The notes under the pieces were generated by a model that saw only the letters and a program-made list of their open reading frames with translations, was not told where the DNA came from and did not search any database. Positions 34,539 to 43,442 of a stretch of 64,000 bases of DNA are shown in pieces; the stretch's first letter is position 1, and each line of letters begins with the position of its first letter. The stretch is taken from positions 1 through 64,000 of the forward strand of contig JAGATN010000037.1 of the NCBI GenBank assembly GCA_017621225.1. The letters are read 5' to 3'. A program made the position numbers and the translations under genes. The DNA comes from Muribaculaceae bacterium. GTDB lineage: Bacteria; Bacteroidota; Bacteroidia; Bacteroidales; Muribaculaceae.

Positions 34539-35912
34539 ATGAAACAGAAACTCACATACCACTCCACGGCCAACCGACAGCTGCTCCTGTTTTTTGCGGG
34601 ATGGGGCATGGATGCCAATCCGTTCGAAACGTTGAGGCGCGAATCGTACGACGTGATGGTGGTGTGGGATTACTCTACCGATTCATTCGACACTAAGCAG
34701 CTCGACGGTTACTCCGAAATATGCATAATGGCATGGTCGTTTGGCGTATACGAGGCCGCAACGTTCATACGCAAGCATCCTCGCCTGCCCGTTACCCGCA
34801 CCATAGCCGTCAATGGCACGCTTAGCCCTGTCGACGATGAAAAAGGCATTCCGCAAGCCATATTCAACGGCACGCTCGAAAACATGTCAGAGCGCAATTT
34901 GGCAAAATTTTATCGCCGCATGTGCATCGACTCGTCGGTCTATGCCGACTTCTGCGCATCAGCGCCGCAAAGGCCGGTCGACGAGCTGTCGCACGAACTG
35001 AGCGTAATCGGTGCGTCGGCACAATCGGCACCGAATTTCTCGCCCGACGAATGGGATGTGGTTTACATAAGCGCATCCGACCGCATAATACCTACCGCCA
35101 ACCAACACAATGCCTGGTCAGGACACAAAAACATAAAGGCCCTTAATGCCGGACACTTGGTTGACTTCAACGAAATACTCAAGCATGAGCTCATCGACAA
35201 GCGACTCGTTGCCAACCGCTTCGAAGGGAGCCAGAACACCTACGACACCCACGCCACCGTGCAGAAGCTCATGGCCGAGCATCTTGCCGACCTTACGGCC
35301 AATGCCATTCCACAGGGCAAACCGGTTGACGACATGCTTGAGATAGGCGTTGGAAGCGGCCTGTTTACACGCTGCTACCTCGAGCGCATGACTCCGAAGC
35401 GGCTAACGCTATGCGACCTCGGCAACATACCCGAATCGCTGCCGGGCACACACATAAAACGCGATGGAGAGCTTTACGTAAAGGAGTTGCCTGCCGATTC
35501 GTTCGACGTGGTGACTTCGGCATCCACCATACAATGGTTCAACTCCGTGGGCGCGTTCATGGCCGAATGTCACCGCATATTGCATCGCGACGGATTGCTT
35601 TCGCTATCCACTTTCGGCCCGGCGACATTCAAGGAGCTGTCGCGTCATCTATCAAACCCGCTTGAATATCCGTCGGCCGAAGCCCTGATTCACATGTCGG
35701 CCGGAAAATTCAGCATAATAGCCGTCGAGGAATCAATCGAGACCATCGAATTCGAATCGACGGCAAAGCTGCTTGAGCATATGCGCCTTACGGGCGTAAA
35801 CGCCACGTCGTCCGATGCACGATCGAGCATATCGGCCGTGCGCAACATATTGCGCGAAGGCCACACGTCACTGACCTACAATCCGATATACATACTCCTG
35901 AAAAAGCTCTGA
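34539..35912 (+). CDS. BioG-BioC fusion (pimeloyl-ACP methyl ester esterase / malonyl-ACP O-methyltransferase)
   Basis: A 457-residue two-domain protein that covers both ends of pimeloyl-ACP synthesis. Residues 1-about 210 are DUF452/BioG: LLLFFAGWGMD, the nucleophile Ser in IMAWSFGVYEA and the His of NAGHLVDF. Residues about 215-457 are BioC: DDMLEIGVGSGLFTRCYL is the SAM-binding motif I, and FDVVTSASTIQWFNSVGAFMAECHRIL is typical of BioC. Methylation disguises the malonyl group as a substrate for fatty-acid synthesis, and the esterase removes the methyl later. bioD and bioB are not in the window. Confidence 0.93.
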   Translation: MKQKLTYHSTANRQLLLFFAGWGMDANPFETLRRESYDVMVVWDYSTDSFDTKQLDGYSEICIMAWSFGVYEAATFIRKHPRLPVTRTIAVNGTLSPVDDEKGIPQAIFNGTLENMSERNLAKFYRRMCIDSSVYADFCASAPQRPVDELSHELSVIGASAQSAPNFSPDEWDVVYISASDRIIPTANQHNAWSGHKNIKALNAGHLVDFNEILKHELIDKRLVANRFEGSQNTYDTHATVQKLMAEHLADLTANAIPQGKPVDDMLEIGVGSGLFTRCYLERMTPKRLTLCDLGNIPESLPGTHIKRDGELYVKELPADSFDVVTSASTIQWFNSVGAFMAECHRILHRDGLLSLSTFGPATFKELSRHLSNPLEYPSAEALIHMSAGKFSIIAVEESIETIEFESTAKLLEHMRLTGVNATSSDARSSISAVRNILREGHTSLTYNPIYILLKKL

Positions 35913-35930
35913 GCGTTTTCGAATCAGCCG

Positions 35931-37106
35931 TCACTCAAGCATATTCAATATGGCCGCATTGGCATCGTCGATGCGATGATTGTCGAACGAAGCCAAATAT
36001 ATTAGCGTGGTTCGCTCCGAATCATGCCCCATGGCCTCGCTTATCACCGCTATGGGCACGTCATTGGCCTTGGCGATGCTTGCCCACGAATGGCGCGCCA
36101 CGTACATCGACAGCGGACGCTCTATCCCGGCCATCCGGCCAACCACCTTGAGCATTCTGTTTACCTTACACATACGATTGCGATAGGTCGACGGGGCCAT
36201 GCGCCCGAACGCCGGCAATATGGGAAGCAGATATTTCCCCGTCGACCGACTCTCATATTTTCTGACTATCCGCTCCATGCACGGCTCCCATTTTATGCTG
36301 ATGAACTGGCCCGTTTTTCTGCGCTGATATGACAATACGCCAAATTTCAGGTCGGTTTTGAGCAGATGTGCCATGTCGACAAACGACATGCCGCGAGTGT
36401 AGAAGCTAAACATGAACATGTCACGGGCCCATTCGAGCGCATGCGACAGCGGCAAACACTTTATCGACCTTATGCCTTGAAGCGACAACGCCCTCTTTGC
36501 GGTTTGCTCCGACCCGGTATAGACATCTTTGAACGGATGGCGCTGATCGCACCATCCCCGGCTCACCGCACGGTTGTACACCGCACGCAATATGCGCATG
36601 TAAAACGAGATGGTGTTGAGCGTCACACCTCGACTCTTGAGCCACATCTCATAATCGCGCACCAGCGACGAGTCGATGCTACACATATCCACGTCGACCC
36701 GACCCGAAAAGGCAAAAAAGCTGTTTCGCGCCGACATATAAGCTTCAGCCGTGCGTCTGCGCCCCAGCCGGCACAGCATCGAAATGTCAAGCTCCATGGC
36801 AAGCATAAACGACGGTATGCCTATGGCTCGTTTCAGCTCCTGCACATGGCACATGGCAGCGGCCAACTGCTCCGCTTTTCGCTTGTCGCGAATCATGTTT
36901 TCTACAATCAGCTTTACGATGCGATGGCGCGGATGCGTGGCCACCGGTATTATTACCGCATTCGAATCGACATCCCACTCGCATGGATACAGCTCATACT
37001 TCGTATGCAGAATGCAGCGAAATCTGTCGGCGGTTATGGAATACGAAACCGCCGATGCCGCGCCTGAATTGTCAGACGGCCGGCAATCAACATAAAATTG
37101 AATCAT
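35931..37106 (-). CDS. tyrosine-type site-specific recombinase
   Basis: A 391-residue recombinase. An N-terminal arm-binding-like part (MIQFYVDCRP...) is followed by a SAM-like core-binding domain (about 95-190, RRRTAEAYMSARNSFFAF, TISFYMRILRAVYNRAV) and the catalytic domain. Catalytic residues: Arg in FYTRGMSFVDM, Lys in RRKTGQ, (Y)VARHSWAS with the third-position Arg-His, MGHDSERTT His and the Tyr nucleophile in LIYLASFD. This is the Bacteroidetes integrase/invertase type. It stands alone, convergent with bioG/C, with no cargo genes, so it may be a DNA invertase or a remnant. I chose the ATG at 37106; the frame is open to 37145. Confidence 0.88.
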   Translation of the reverse strand: MIQFYVDCRPSDNSGAASAVSYSITADRFRCILHTKYELYPCEWDVDSNAVIIPVATHPRHRIVKLIVENMIRDKRKAEQLAAAMCHVQELKRAIGIPSFMLAMELDISMLCRLGRRRTAEAYMSARNSFFAFSGRVDVDMCSIDSSLVRDYEMWLKSRGVTLNTISFYMRILRAVYNRAVSRGWCDQRHPFKDVYTGSEQTAKRALSLQGIRSIKCLPLSHALEWARDMFMFSFYTRGMSFVDMAHLLKTDLKFGVLSYQRRKTGQFISIKWEPCMERIVRKYESRSTGKYLLPILPAFGRMAPSTYRNRMCKVNRMLKVVGRMAGIERPLSMYVARHSWASIAKANDVPIAVISEAMGHDSERTTLIYLASFDNHRIDDANAAILNMLE

Positions 37107-37208
37107 ATTGCGTGAATCTTTAATAATAAGGGAGCAAAATTCCATAAAAACGGATCATTTACCACGCAAAACGAGCATAAAATTTGCTAATAATAGCCAC
37201 ATAACGCA

Positions 37209-37240
37209 TTTGCGACAAAAATCAAAAATGCATATATTTG
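37209..37240 (+). promoter_or_regulatory. ispD promoter
   Basis: TTTG (37209-37212), 20 bp, TATATTTG (37233-37240), 25 bp before the ispD ATG. This is one of the best promoter matches in the window. Confidence 0.8.
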
Positions 37241-37264
37241 CATATGCAATTACGCCACGATAAT

Positions 37265-37942
37265 ATGTCCGACATTTTTCACATAATAGTAGCGGCAGGA
37301 AAAGGCAACCGATTCGGAGCCGACAAGCCCAAACAGTTCTGCCTAATGGCCGGACGGCCCGTATTGATGGAGACCATCGACCGCATGCGTCAATATGGCT
37401 TGGGCGGCGAAATAATACTGGTTCTCAGCCACGAAATGACGGCATACTGGGCCGATCTTTGCAAAGAATACGGATTCGAATCGCCCCGGGTAGCGGAAGG
37501 GGGAGACACCCGTTGGCAATCAGTGAAAAATGCGCTGGAACTCATCGACGGCACCGCGAAGATAGTGACCGTTCACGACGGAGCACGCCCACTGGTCACC
37601 AAGCGCATCATCGAATCGGTGATAAGCGCCGTTGCACGCGGACACTCGGGAGCGCTACCTGCCGTGGCCGTCACCGACTCGATGCGCCAACGCAGTGCAA
37701 ACGGCTTCGTGGCCGTCGACCGATCGTCGTTAAGGGCCGTGCAGACTCCGCAGGCGTTCCGCGCCGACATTTTACGGCAAGCCTATTCGCAGCCATATCG
37801 CGACGAATTTACCGACGACGCATCGGTGGTTGAAAGCATGGGCATAAACGACATCGAGCTAACCGAGGGCGACCAGCGCAACATAAAGATCACGCACCCG
37901 GCCGACATACGCATTGCCGAGATATATTTGTCAGACAACTGA
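37265..37942 (+). CDS. ispD: 2-C-methyl-D-erythritol 4-phosphate cytidylyltransferase
   Basis: A 225-residue enzyme of the MEP isoprenoid pathway. Visible: HIIVAAGKGNRFGADKPKQF (the Gly-rich nucleotidyl-binding loop; KxxKQF), GDTRWQSVKNAL and VTVHDGARPLV, TDSMRQ and QTPQAFR. The start at 37265 gives the usual family length; an upstream TTG lies within the promoter. The stop codon overlaps the recG ATG (TGATG). Confidence 0.94.
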   Translation: MSDIFHIIVAAGKGNRFGADKPKQFCLMAGRPVLMETIDRMRQYGLGGEIILVLSHEMTAYWADLCKEYGFESPRVAEGGDTRWQSVKNALELIDGTAKIVTVHDGARPLVTKRIIESVISAVARGHSGALPAVAVTDSMRQRSANGFVAVDRSSLRAVQTPQAFRADILRQAYSQPYRDEFTDDASVVESMGINDIELTEGDQRNIKITHPADIRIAEIYLSDN

Positions 37943-40034
37943 TGGAACGTATTCGCGCAACCGACATAAAATTTCTGAAAGGCGTGGGCCCCAAACGCGC
38001 CGAGCTGTTGGGCAAGCAGCTTGGCATACGCACGTATTACGACCTGCTCTATCACTTTCCGACGCATTACGTCGACCGCACTTCGATCTATGCCATAAAG
38101 TCGTTTCACGGCGACATGCCGATGGTGCAGGTAAAGGGCCGCTTCATATCGTTTGCCATTCAGGGCGAAGGTGCGAAAACCCGCCTCATAGGGCTGTTTT
38201 CGGATGGCACGGCAACTCTCGAAGCCGTGTGGTTCAGAAAAATCAAGACCATCAGCGACGCATATGTCGTGGGGCAAACATACGTGCTGTTCGGCAAGCC
38301 AAGCGAGTTCAACGGCCGATGGAGCATGGTGCACCCCGAAATCGACACCGAGGCCGCCGCGCAAGCGTCGACAGGACTGAGAGGCGTGTATCCGCTCACC
38401 GAAACCCTGCGCAATCGTGGCATTTCGTCAAGAACTATATTCGGATTCGTGCAGACGCTGCTGCGCGGATTCGTGCCAAACATAAAAGACCCGCTACCCG
38501 ACGACCTCACGCGACGCCTCAATCTAATGCCGTTGCGCGACGCCCTTACGGCCATACACAATCCCCGGTCGACGGCCGAATTGCAACGGGCCAAACTGCG
38601 ACTGAAGTTCGAGGAGCTTCTGTATCTGCAACTCAACATACAGCGTTATGCCCGACGACGCTCCGCCGCGATAACGGGATTCAGATTTCCACACATAGGG
38701 CATTTTTTCAACTCCTTCTACTCTCAATGCCTGCCGTTCGAGCTTACGGGAGCACAAAAAGGGTGATAAAGGAGATACGCGCCGACGTAAACACCGGCCG
38801 ACAGATGAACCGACTGCTACAAGGCGACGTGGGGAGCGGAAAAACGCTCGTGGCACTGATGTGCATGCTCATTGCCATCGACAACGGAACCCAGGCGTGC
38901 CTCATGGCCCCCACTGAAATACTGGCCACGCAACACTTCGAAACCATATCCGAATTGGTTGCTCCGATAGGCATAAACGTAAAGTTGCTTACAGGCTCGA
39001 CCACGAAGAAGCAACGCGACATACTGCACTCGCAGCTTGCCGACGGGTCATTGCACATTCTCATAGGCACCCATGCCGTGATAGAGGACAACGTGGTGTT
39101 TCGCAATCTCGGATTCGTGGTCATCGACGAACAACACCGCTTCGGAGTGGCACAACGAGCGCGCCTCTGGAAGAAGAACATCACGCCGCCCCACATACTG
39201 GTAATGACTGCCACGCCGATACCGCGCACATTGGCCATGACGGTATACGGCGACCTCGACGTGTCGGTGATCGACGAACTGCCGCCGGGACGAAAACCGG
39301 TGTCGACCATATTGCGATACGAAGAAAATCGTCTCGACGTGTACCGCTCCATCGGCAAGCAGCTGCGCGAAGGCCGCCAAGCCTACATCGTGTATCCGCT
39401 TATAAAGGAGAACGAAAAGGTCGACCTGAAAAGCCTTGAGGAGGGCTACGAAAACATACGCGACATATTTCGCGACTACAAGGTGGCTTACGTGCACGGA
39501 CGAATGAAACCGGCCGAAAAAGATTACCAGATGACGCTTTTTGCAACGCATAAAGCCGACATTCTCGTTGCCACCACCGTGATAGAGGTAGGAGTGAACG
39601 TGCCCAACGCAACCACTATGGTGATAGAAAACGCCGAACGATTCGGCTTGTCGCAATTGCATCAGCTTCGCGGGCGCGTAGGGCGCGGAGCCGATCAAAG
39701 CTACTGCATATTGATGACGAAGCAAAAAATAGCCAAGGAAACCCGACAACGACTCGAAATAATGACATCGACCACCGACGGCTTCATCGTAGCCGAGGCC
39801 GACCTTAAGATGCGCGGGCCGGGCGACATCGAAGGCACGCTGCAAAGCGGCATGGCATTCGACCTTCACATAGCCAATCTGGCAACCGACGGACAGATAG
39901 TGCAGCTGGCACGCGACGAAGCGTATCGCCTGCTCGAAAAAGACCCCGGAATCAACGCTCCGGAGCACTCCGGAATAGTGCGCGAAATGCGTCATCTGTT
40001 TCAAAAAAGCATTGACTGGAGTATGATTAGTTAA
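37942..40034 (+). pseudogene. recG: ATP-dependent DNA helicase RecG, interrupted by a -1 frameshift
   Basis: RecG remodels stalled replication forks. The frame that starts at 37942 codes for the wedge/OB domain and ends with LPFELTGAQKG followed by TGA TAA at 38767-38772 region; the protein resumes in another frame as RVIKEIRADVNTG..LLQGDVGSGKT and runs to 40034 with all helicase motifs (DEQHRFGV, MTATPIPRTLA, HGRM, TTVIEVGVNVP, QLRGRVGR). Adding one A to the run of five at 38756-38760 restores AQKRVIKEI exactly. This could be a true mutation or a homopolymer sequencing error. Sequence is otherwise intact over about 697 codons, so decay, if real, is recent. Coupled to ispD by TGATG. Confidence 0.88.
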
Positions 40035-40213
40035 TTTTTCATTCAATGAAAATACATTTTTTTACATTATTTCACACGCAAAAATCCACAAAAAATTACG
40101 TTCTACAATTTTTCACCTTATTTCACACTAAACATATATCGCTATATACCAATACTTTGCATCGTACATTTTTAATATCATAGCCCTATTTCACATTTTT
40201 TATTTCTATAACA

Positions 40214-40245
40214 TTTGGGTTCAGTGGATAAAATCCGTATCTTTG
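40214..40245 (+). promoter_or_regulatory. ndk promoter
   Basis: TTTG (40214-40217), 20 bp, TATCTTTG (40238-40245), 39 bp before the ndk start. Upstream, TTATTTCACAC occurs at 40067-40077 and 40118-40128, and CTATTTCACAT at 40186-40196. Confidence 0.8.
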
Positions 40246-40284
40246 AAACAGAAAAGAATCAGATAGTTAAAATACCCCAATTTA

Positions 40285-40749
40285 ATGGAAAAGACATTAG
40301 TGATATTTAAGCCCTCAGCAATGGAACGCGGATATGTAGGTCAGATACTTACCCGCTTTCAGCAAAAAGGACTTATAATCGCCGGAATGAAAATGATGCA
40401 ACTTGACGAAAATATTTTGCGCGAACACTACGCACACCTCGTCGACAAATCATTCTTCCCTCTCCTACTTTCCGCTATGATGGCCTCTCCGGTCATTGTA
40501 ATGTGTCTGAAAGGTAAAGATGCGGTAAACGTGGTTCGCCTTATGACAGGTGCCACAAACGGCCGCGAAGCGCTTCCCGGAACCATACGCGGCGACTTCA
40601 GCTGCAGCAACCAGGAAAACATCATCCACGCCTCGTCGAGCGCAGAAGATGCAAAAGCCGAAATCAAACGATTTTTCTCAGAAAATGAAATTTTCGACTG
40701 GATGCCGCAAAATCTCAAATTCACCTATTCATCCATTGAAATGGAATAA
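40285..40749 (+). CDS. ndk: nucleoside diphosphate kinase
   Basis: A 154-residue enzyme that balances nucleoside triphosphate pools. It starts EKTLVIFKPSAMERG with the active-site Lys of the family, but the usual active-site block NxxHGSD reads NIIHASSSAEDA: the phosphohistidine is present. The insertion in the middle (PLLLSAMMASPVIVMCLKGKDAVNVVRLMTG) is normal. It has a canonical promoter and is followed at 35 bp by the M23 gene. Confidence 0.94.
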   Translation: MEKTLVIFKPSAMERGYVGQILTRFQQKGLIIAGMKMMQLDENILREHYAHLVDKSFFPLLLSAMMASPVIVMCLKGKDAVNVVRLMTGATNGREALPGTIRGDFSCSNQENIIHASSSAEDAKAEIKRFFSENEIFDWMPQNLKFTYSSIEME

Positions 40750-40784
40750 ACCCTCACCTCAAGAACAAAAAAACAAACATCGTA

Positions 40785-41606
40785 ATGCCATTAATAAAAA
40801 AACACTCGATATTAGCCACCGCCATTGCAGCCATTTCAGTTGCGTTTAGCGCACAAGCACAATATCGACTCCCCGACACCCACAACACTCAGCACCAAGA
40901 CCTGTTGGCATCTCAAAAAGCCATCACAGCCGACATAAAAATAGCCAACACCCTCAAATATCTTAGCGAGATACAGGAACGCGAAGATATGATGGATAGC
41001 GAAATATTCACCGAATTTTGGGAAATAGACGCCGTAAACCCCTACGGATCGAAAATAGAGATACCCAATACCAAGGACATCGACGTATCGGAATACGTAG
41101 CGCCCGTGCCCGGAAAAGTGAACTCAAATTACGGATATCGCAGACGCTTCCGTAAAATGCACCGAGGCATCGACCTTCATCTGAGAGTGGGCGACACAGT
41201 GCGCGCCGCTTTCACCGGCAAGGTACGATTGACAAAATTCCAACGCAAAGGATATGGATATTACGTTGTGATTCGTCACGAAAACGGCTTGGAAACCGTT
41301 TACGGACACCTGTCTAAATTTCTTGTAAAGCCAAATCAAACGGTAAAGGCAGGCGACCCGATAGCATTGGGCGGAAACACCGGCAAGTCAACCGGTCCGC
41401 ACCTCCATTTCGAAACCCGATATCTCGGCCTCGCAATAAATCCGGCAGCCATAATCGACTTCGAAAACAGAGTGCCGCACAAAGACATATTTACCTTCGA
41501 TAAGTCGACATACGAAAAGAGCCAGAAATACGGTCCGACGAAAAAACGCACAACGGCCCGCAAAAGAAAATCGACAAAAAAGTCGACCACAACGGCTAAG
41601 AAATAA
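40785..41606 (+). CDS. M23 family metallopeptidase, exported
   Basis: A 273-residue LytM-type protein with signal peptide (ILATAIAAISVAFSAQA). The peptidase domain spans about 105-225: MHRGIDLHLRVGD has the HxxxD zinc pair and GPHLHFE the HxH. The family cleaves peptide cross-links in peptidoglycan or activates amidases. The C-terminal tail is strongly basic (KKRTTARKRKSTKKSTTTAKK), possibly for cell-wall or nucleic-acid binding. Its terminator hairpin has been split by an IS3-family insertion just downstream. Confidence 0.93.
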   Translation: MPLIKKHSILATAIAAISVAFSAQAQYRLPDTHNTQHQDLLASQKAITADIKIANTLKYLSEIQEREDMMDSEIFTEFWEIDAVNPYGSKIEIPNTKDIDVSEYVAPVPGKVNSNYGYRRRFRKMHRGIDLHLRVGDTVRAAFTGKVRLTKFQRKGYGYYVVIRHENGLETVYGHLSKFLVKPNQTVKAGDPIALGGNTGKSTGPHLHFETRYLGLAINPAAIIDFENRVPHKDIFTFDKSTYEKSQKYGPTKKRTTARKRKSTKKSTTTAKK

Positions 41607-41633
41607 ACCGACATCTCTCGACAACTCCATATA

Positions 41634-41645
41634 AAAGGCCGCATC
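41634..41645 (+). terminator. left arm of a terminator hairpin split by the IS
   Basis: AAAGGCCGCATC here is the reverse complement of GATGCGGCCTTT at 43086-43097, on the far side of the insertion. Together they would form a 12-bp stem with a short loop 27 bp after the M23 stop codon. The insertion now separates the arms by 1.4 kb. Confidence 0.8.
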
Positions 41646-41655
41646 ACACTGAACC

Positions 41656-41696
41656 GACCCCTAAAAGTTAGACAAATAACTTTTAGGGGTCTTTTT
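41656..41696 (+). terminator. IS-borne hairpin that abuts the transposase start codon
   Basis: A 15-bp perfect stem (arms 41656-41670 and 41677-41691, loop GACAAA) is followed by TTTTT and immediately by the orfA ATG at 41697. It overlaps the left terminal repeat. It would stop or shield transcripts arriving from outside, which is a known way for insertion sequences to limit activation. Confidence 0.8.
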
Positions 41697-42218
41697 ATGG
41701 CACGAAGTTTTGAAGAACGCCTGAATGTAGTACTTCAGGCAAAAGAGGGAAAGCCGATACGTACGCTTTCACGTGAATATTCACTCCACGAAACCAAAAT
41801 TATGGAGTGGGTCAGAAAATATGACAAATATGGCCAAGATGGGTTAAAAAAACAGCCCAACATCAAGGCTTCAGGAGAATTAAAAGAAAGATTGGTTAGG
41901 CTGGTACTGGAAAAAGGCGTAACTTTGTCTCAGATTGTTGTGGACTACCGAGTCAGCCGCACAGCTCTTGAACGATGGGTGCGTCAAGCTCGAAGCCATG
42001 GCTACTCCATCCTCCATGAAATAAGGCCGAAGGGCCGTCCACTCAAAGGAACAATGGCACGACCAAGGAAGAAAGAACCACAGACAGAACTTGAGAAACT
42101 TCAGGCGGAGAACCTACGTCTGCGGGCTGAGAACGCGCTGCTAAAAAAAGTGAGGGCCTTAGTCGAGAAAGAAGAAGCCCGAGCACGTCTCAATGGGCAA
42201 AAGCCATCGACGAACTAA
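41697..42218 (+). CDS. IS3-family transposase OrfA
   Basis: A 173-residue DNA-binding subunit. Two HTH segments are seen (IRTLSREYSLHETKIMEWVRKY near residue 20, and VTLSQIVVDYRVSRTALERWVRQ near 80), followed by a leucine-rich coiled coil (LEKLQAENLRLRAENALLKK). The length and two HTHs fit the IS150 group. Near its end, A AAA AAA G at 42143-42150 is a -1 slippery sequence leading into OrfB. Confidence 0.92.
   Translation: MARSFEERLNVVLQAKEGKPIRTLSREYSLHETKIMEWVRKYDKYGQDGLKKQPNIKASGELKERLVRLVLEKGVTLSQIVVDYRVSRTALERWVRQARSHGYSILHEIRPKGRPLKGTMARPRKKEPQTELEKLQAENLRLRAENALLKKVRALVEKEEARARLNGQKPSTN
42143..42150 (+). promoter_or_regulatory. programmed -1 frameshift site of the IS
   Basis: The run AAAAAAAG is read in the OrfA frame as ..A AAA AAA G. 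A one-base slip backward enters the OrfB frame, which is open without a stop from here to the OrfB core. This fits the known OrfAB mechanism of IS3 elements. Confidence 0.75.
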
Positions 42219-42241
42219 GGTCAGAATACCCTCTTGACTTA

Positions 42242-43042
42242 TTGCTTGAGTTAAGAAAGATGGCCCGCTCCGTGTTTTATTACCATCTTAAGCGACTAAA
42301 GACCAGGTATAAATATGTCATAGAAAAAGAGAATATCAAATCTATTTTTCATGAGCATAAAGGTCGATATGGCTATCGCCGTGTCACCGCAGAGATGCGC
42401 AATCGCGGATTTATAATCAATCACAAGACGGTGCAACGATTAATGAACTCCATGTGTCTTAAAAGCCAGATACGCAAGGCCCGTTATCGCTCGTATAAAG
42501 GCGAGGTCGGTAAGATTGCCCCAAATATAATAAACAGGGACTTTGTTGCCACAGCACCCAATCAGAAATGGGCAACCGATGTCACCCAAATAAACATCGG
42601 AACTACCAAACTATATCTTTCACCTATTCTTGATATGTTCAATGGAGAAATAATATCCTATAACATCTCTAAATCTCCTAATTTAGAGCAAGTATATGAT
42701 ATGCTTGACAAGGCTTTTGCAAAATATGACAATCTTGATGGTCTGATAATCCACTCCGATCAAGGCTGGCAATACCAACATTTTGGATACAGGCAGCGCT
42801 TGAAAAAACATCATATAACTCAAAGTATGTCACGAAAAGGGAATTGTCTTGACAATGCAATTGCGGAGAATTTCTTCGGCATTATGAAGTCAGAACTCCT
42901 ATATGCTGAAAAATTTGATTCGCCCAAAGCCTTTATAAAGGCTTTAGAGGAATATATAGAATATTATAACAATAAAAGAATCAAATCCCGGTTAAAGGGA
43001 AAGAGTCCGGTGCAATACCGAACTCTTTCTATAACAGGATAA
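42242..43042 (+). CDS. IS3-family transposase OrfB (DDE integrase core)
   Basis: The catalytic part (266 residues from an in-frame TTG). The DDE residues are visible: Asp in KWATDVTQI, Asp in IIHSDQGWQYQ, Glu in NAIAENFFGIMKSE, with the usual 35-residue spacing before the Glu. HKTVQRLMN and YGYRRVTAEM are the HTH_21 part. The true product is probably the OrfAB fusion made by frameshifting at 42143-42150, because the frame stays open upstream (IDELRSEYPLDLLLEL) and no good start codon exists. Base composition is more AT-rich than the neighbours. Confidence 0.92.
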   Translation: MLELRKMARSVFYYHLKRLKTRYKYVIEKENIKSIFHEHKGRYGYRRVTAEMRNRGFIINHKTVQRLMNSMCLKSQIRKARYRSYKGEVGKIAPNIINRDFVATAPNQKWATDVTQINIGTTKLYLSPILDMFNGEIISYNISKSPNLEQVYDMLDKAFAKYDNLDGLIIHSDQGWQYQHFGYRQRLKKHHITQSMSRKGNCLDNAIAENFFGIMKSELLYAEKFDSPKAFIKALEEYIEYYNNKRIKSRLKGKSPVQYRTLSITG

Positions 43043-43085
43043 TGTTTAACCTGTCCAACTTTTGGGGGTCACTTCACCACCCATC

Positions 43086-43097
43086 GATGCGGCCTTT
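43086..43097 (+). terminator. right arm of the split terminator hairpin
   Basis: GATGCGGCCTTT, partner of 41634-41645. Confidence 0.75.
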
Positions 43098-43138
43098 AAC
43101 ATACCCTCAAAAACATTCAAAAAGCCAACTTGCATACG

Positions 43139-43432
43139 ATGGACATGGATTTCACCGACATAGCAACCGCATTATCCGTATTAATAATGTGTTTTCTCTT
43201 ATTCATAACGGTAAGGGATAATCGAAAAATCAAACGTAATCGCACAACGGATGAAGCTCAATCCGAATCCGGCCAATCCGATCATGAAAGAATCGTACAA
43301 TCCACCCGGCACTTCAAGGCCGAAAGAGCGAAATATCAAGAAGGCGATTTCGACAACGAAGATGTATGGTTGAACATAGCGGCCCACATACGCAAATCGT
43401 CACCATATTTTGAATGGGTTAAGACATTCTAA
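43139..43432 (+). CDS. small single-span membrane protein
   Basis: A 97-residue protein I do not recognise. Residues about 7-26 form one membrane helix (IATALSVLIMCFLLFITV) followed by a positive stretch (RDNRKIKRNR), so the rest should be cytosolic. The C-terminal half is charged and ends SPYFEWVKTF. The ATG at 43139 is preferred over an upstream TTG. Its upstream region was separated from the M23 gene by the IS. A strong terminator follows at once. Confidence 0.65.
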   Translation: MDMDFTDIATALSVLIMCFLLFITVRDNRKIKRNRTTDEAQSESGQSDHERIVQSTRHFKAERAKYQEGDFDNEDVWLNIAAHIRKSSPYFEWVKTF

Positions 43433-43442
43433 CCCGACCTCA

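Larger units (their letters stand above)
41650..43077 (+). mobile_element. IS3-family insertion sequence (IS150-like)
   Basis: Terminal inverted repeats of 25 bp lie at 41650-41674 and 43052-43076, identical at 21 positions, starting TGAA and sharing GACCCC and AAAAGTT. Two overlapping-frame transposase genes lie between. CAC flanks both sides (41647-41649 and 43078-43080), consistent with a 3-bp target duplication. The element appears complete. Confidence 0.92.

Noticed and set aside
38756-38772. Programmed -1 frameshifting to make full-length RecG
   Set aside because: The site reads CAA AAA GGG, which does not allow both tRNAs to re-pair, and no stimulatory hairpin is obvious; RecG is not known to use frameshifting.
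39048-40046. A minus-strand open frame of 332 codons
   Set aside because: It is the antisense of the conserved RecG helicase domain and shows no protein-like features.
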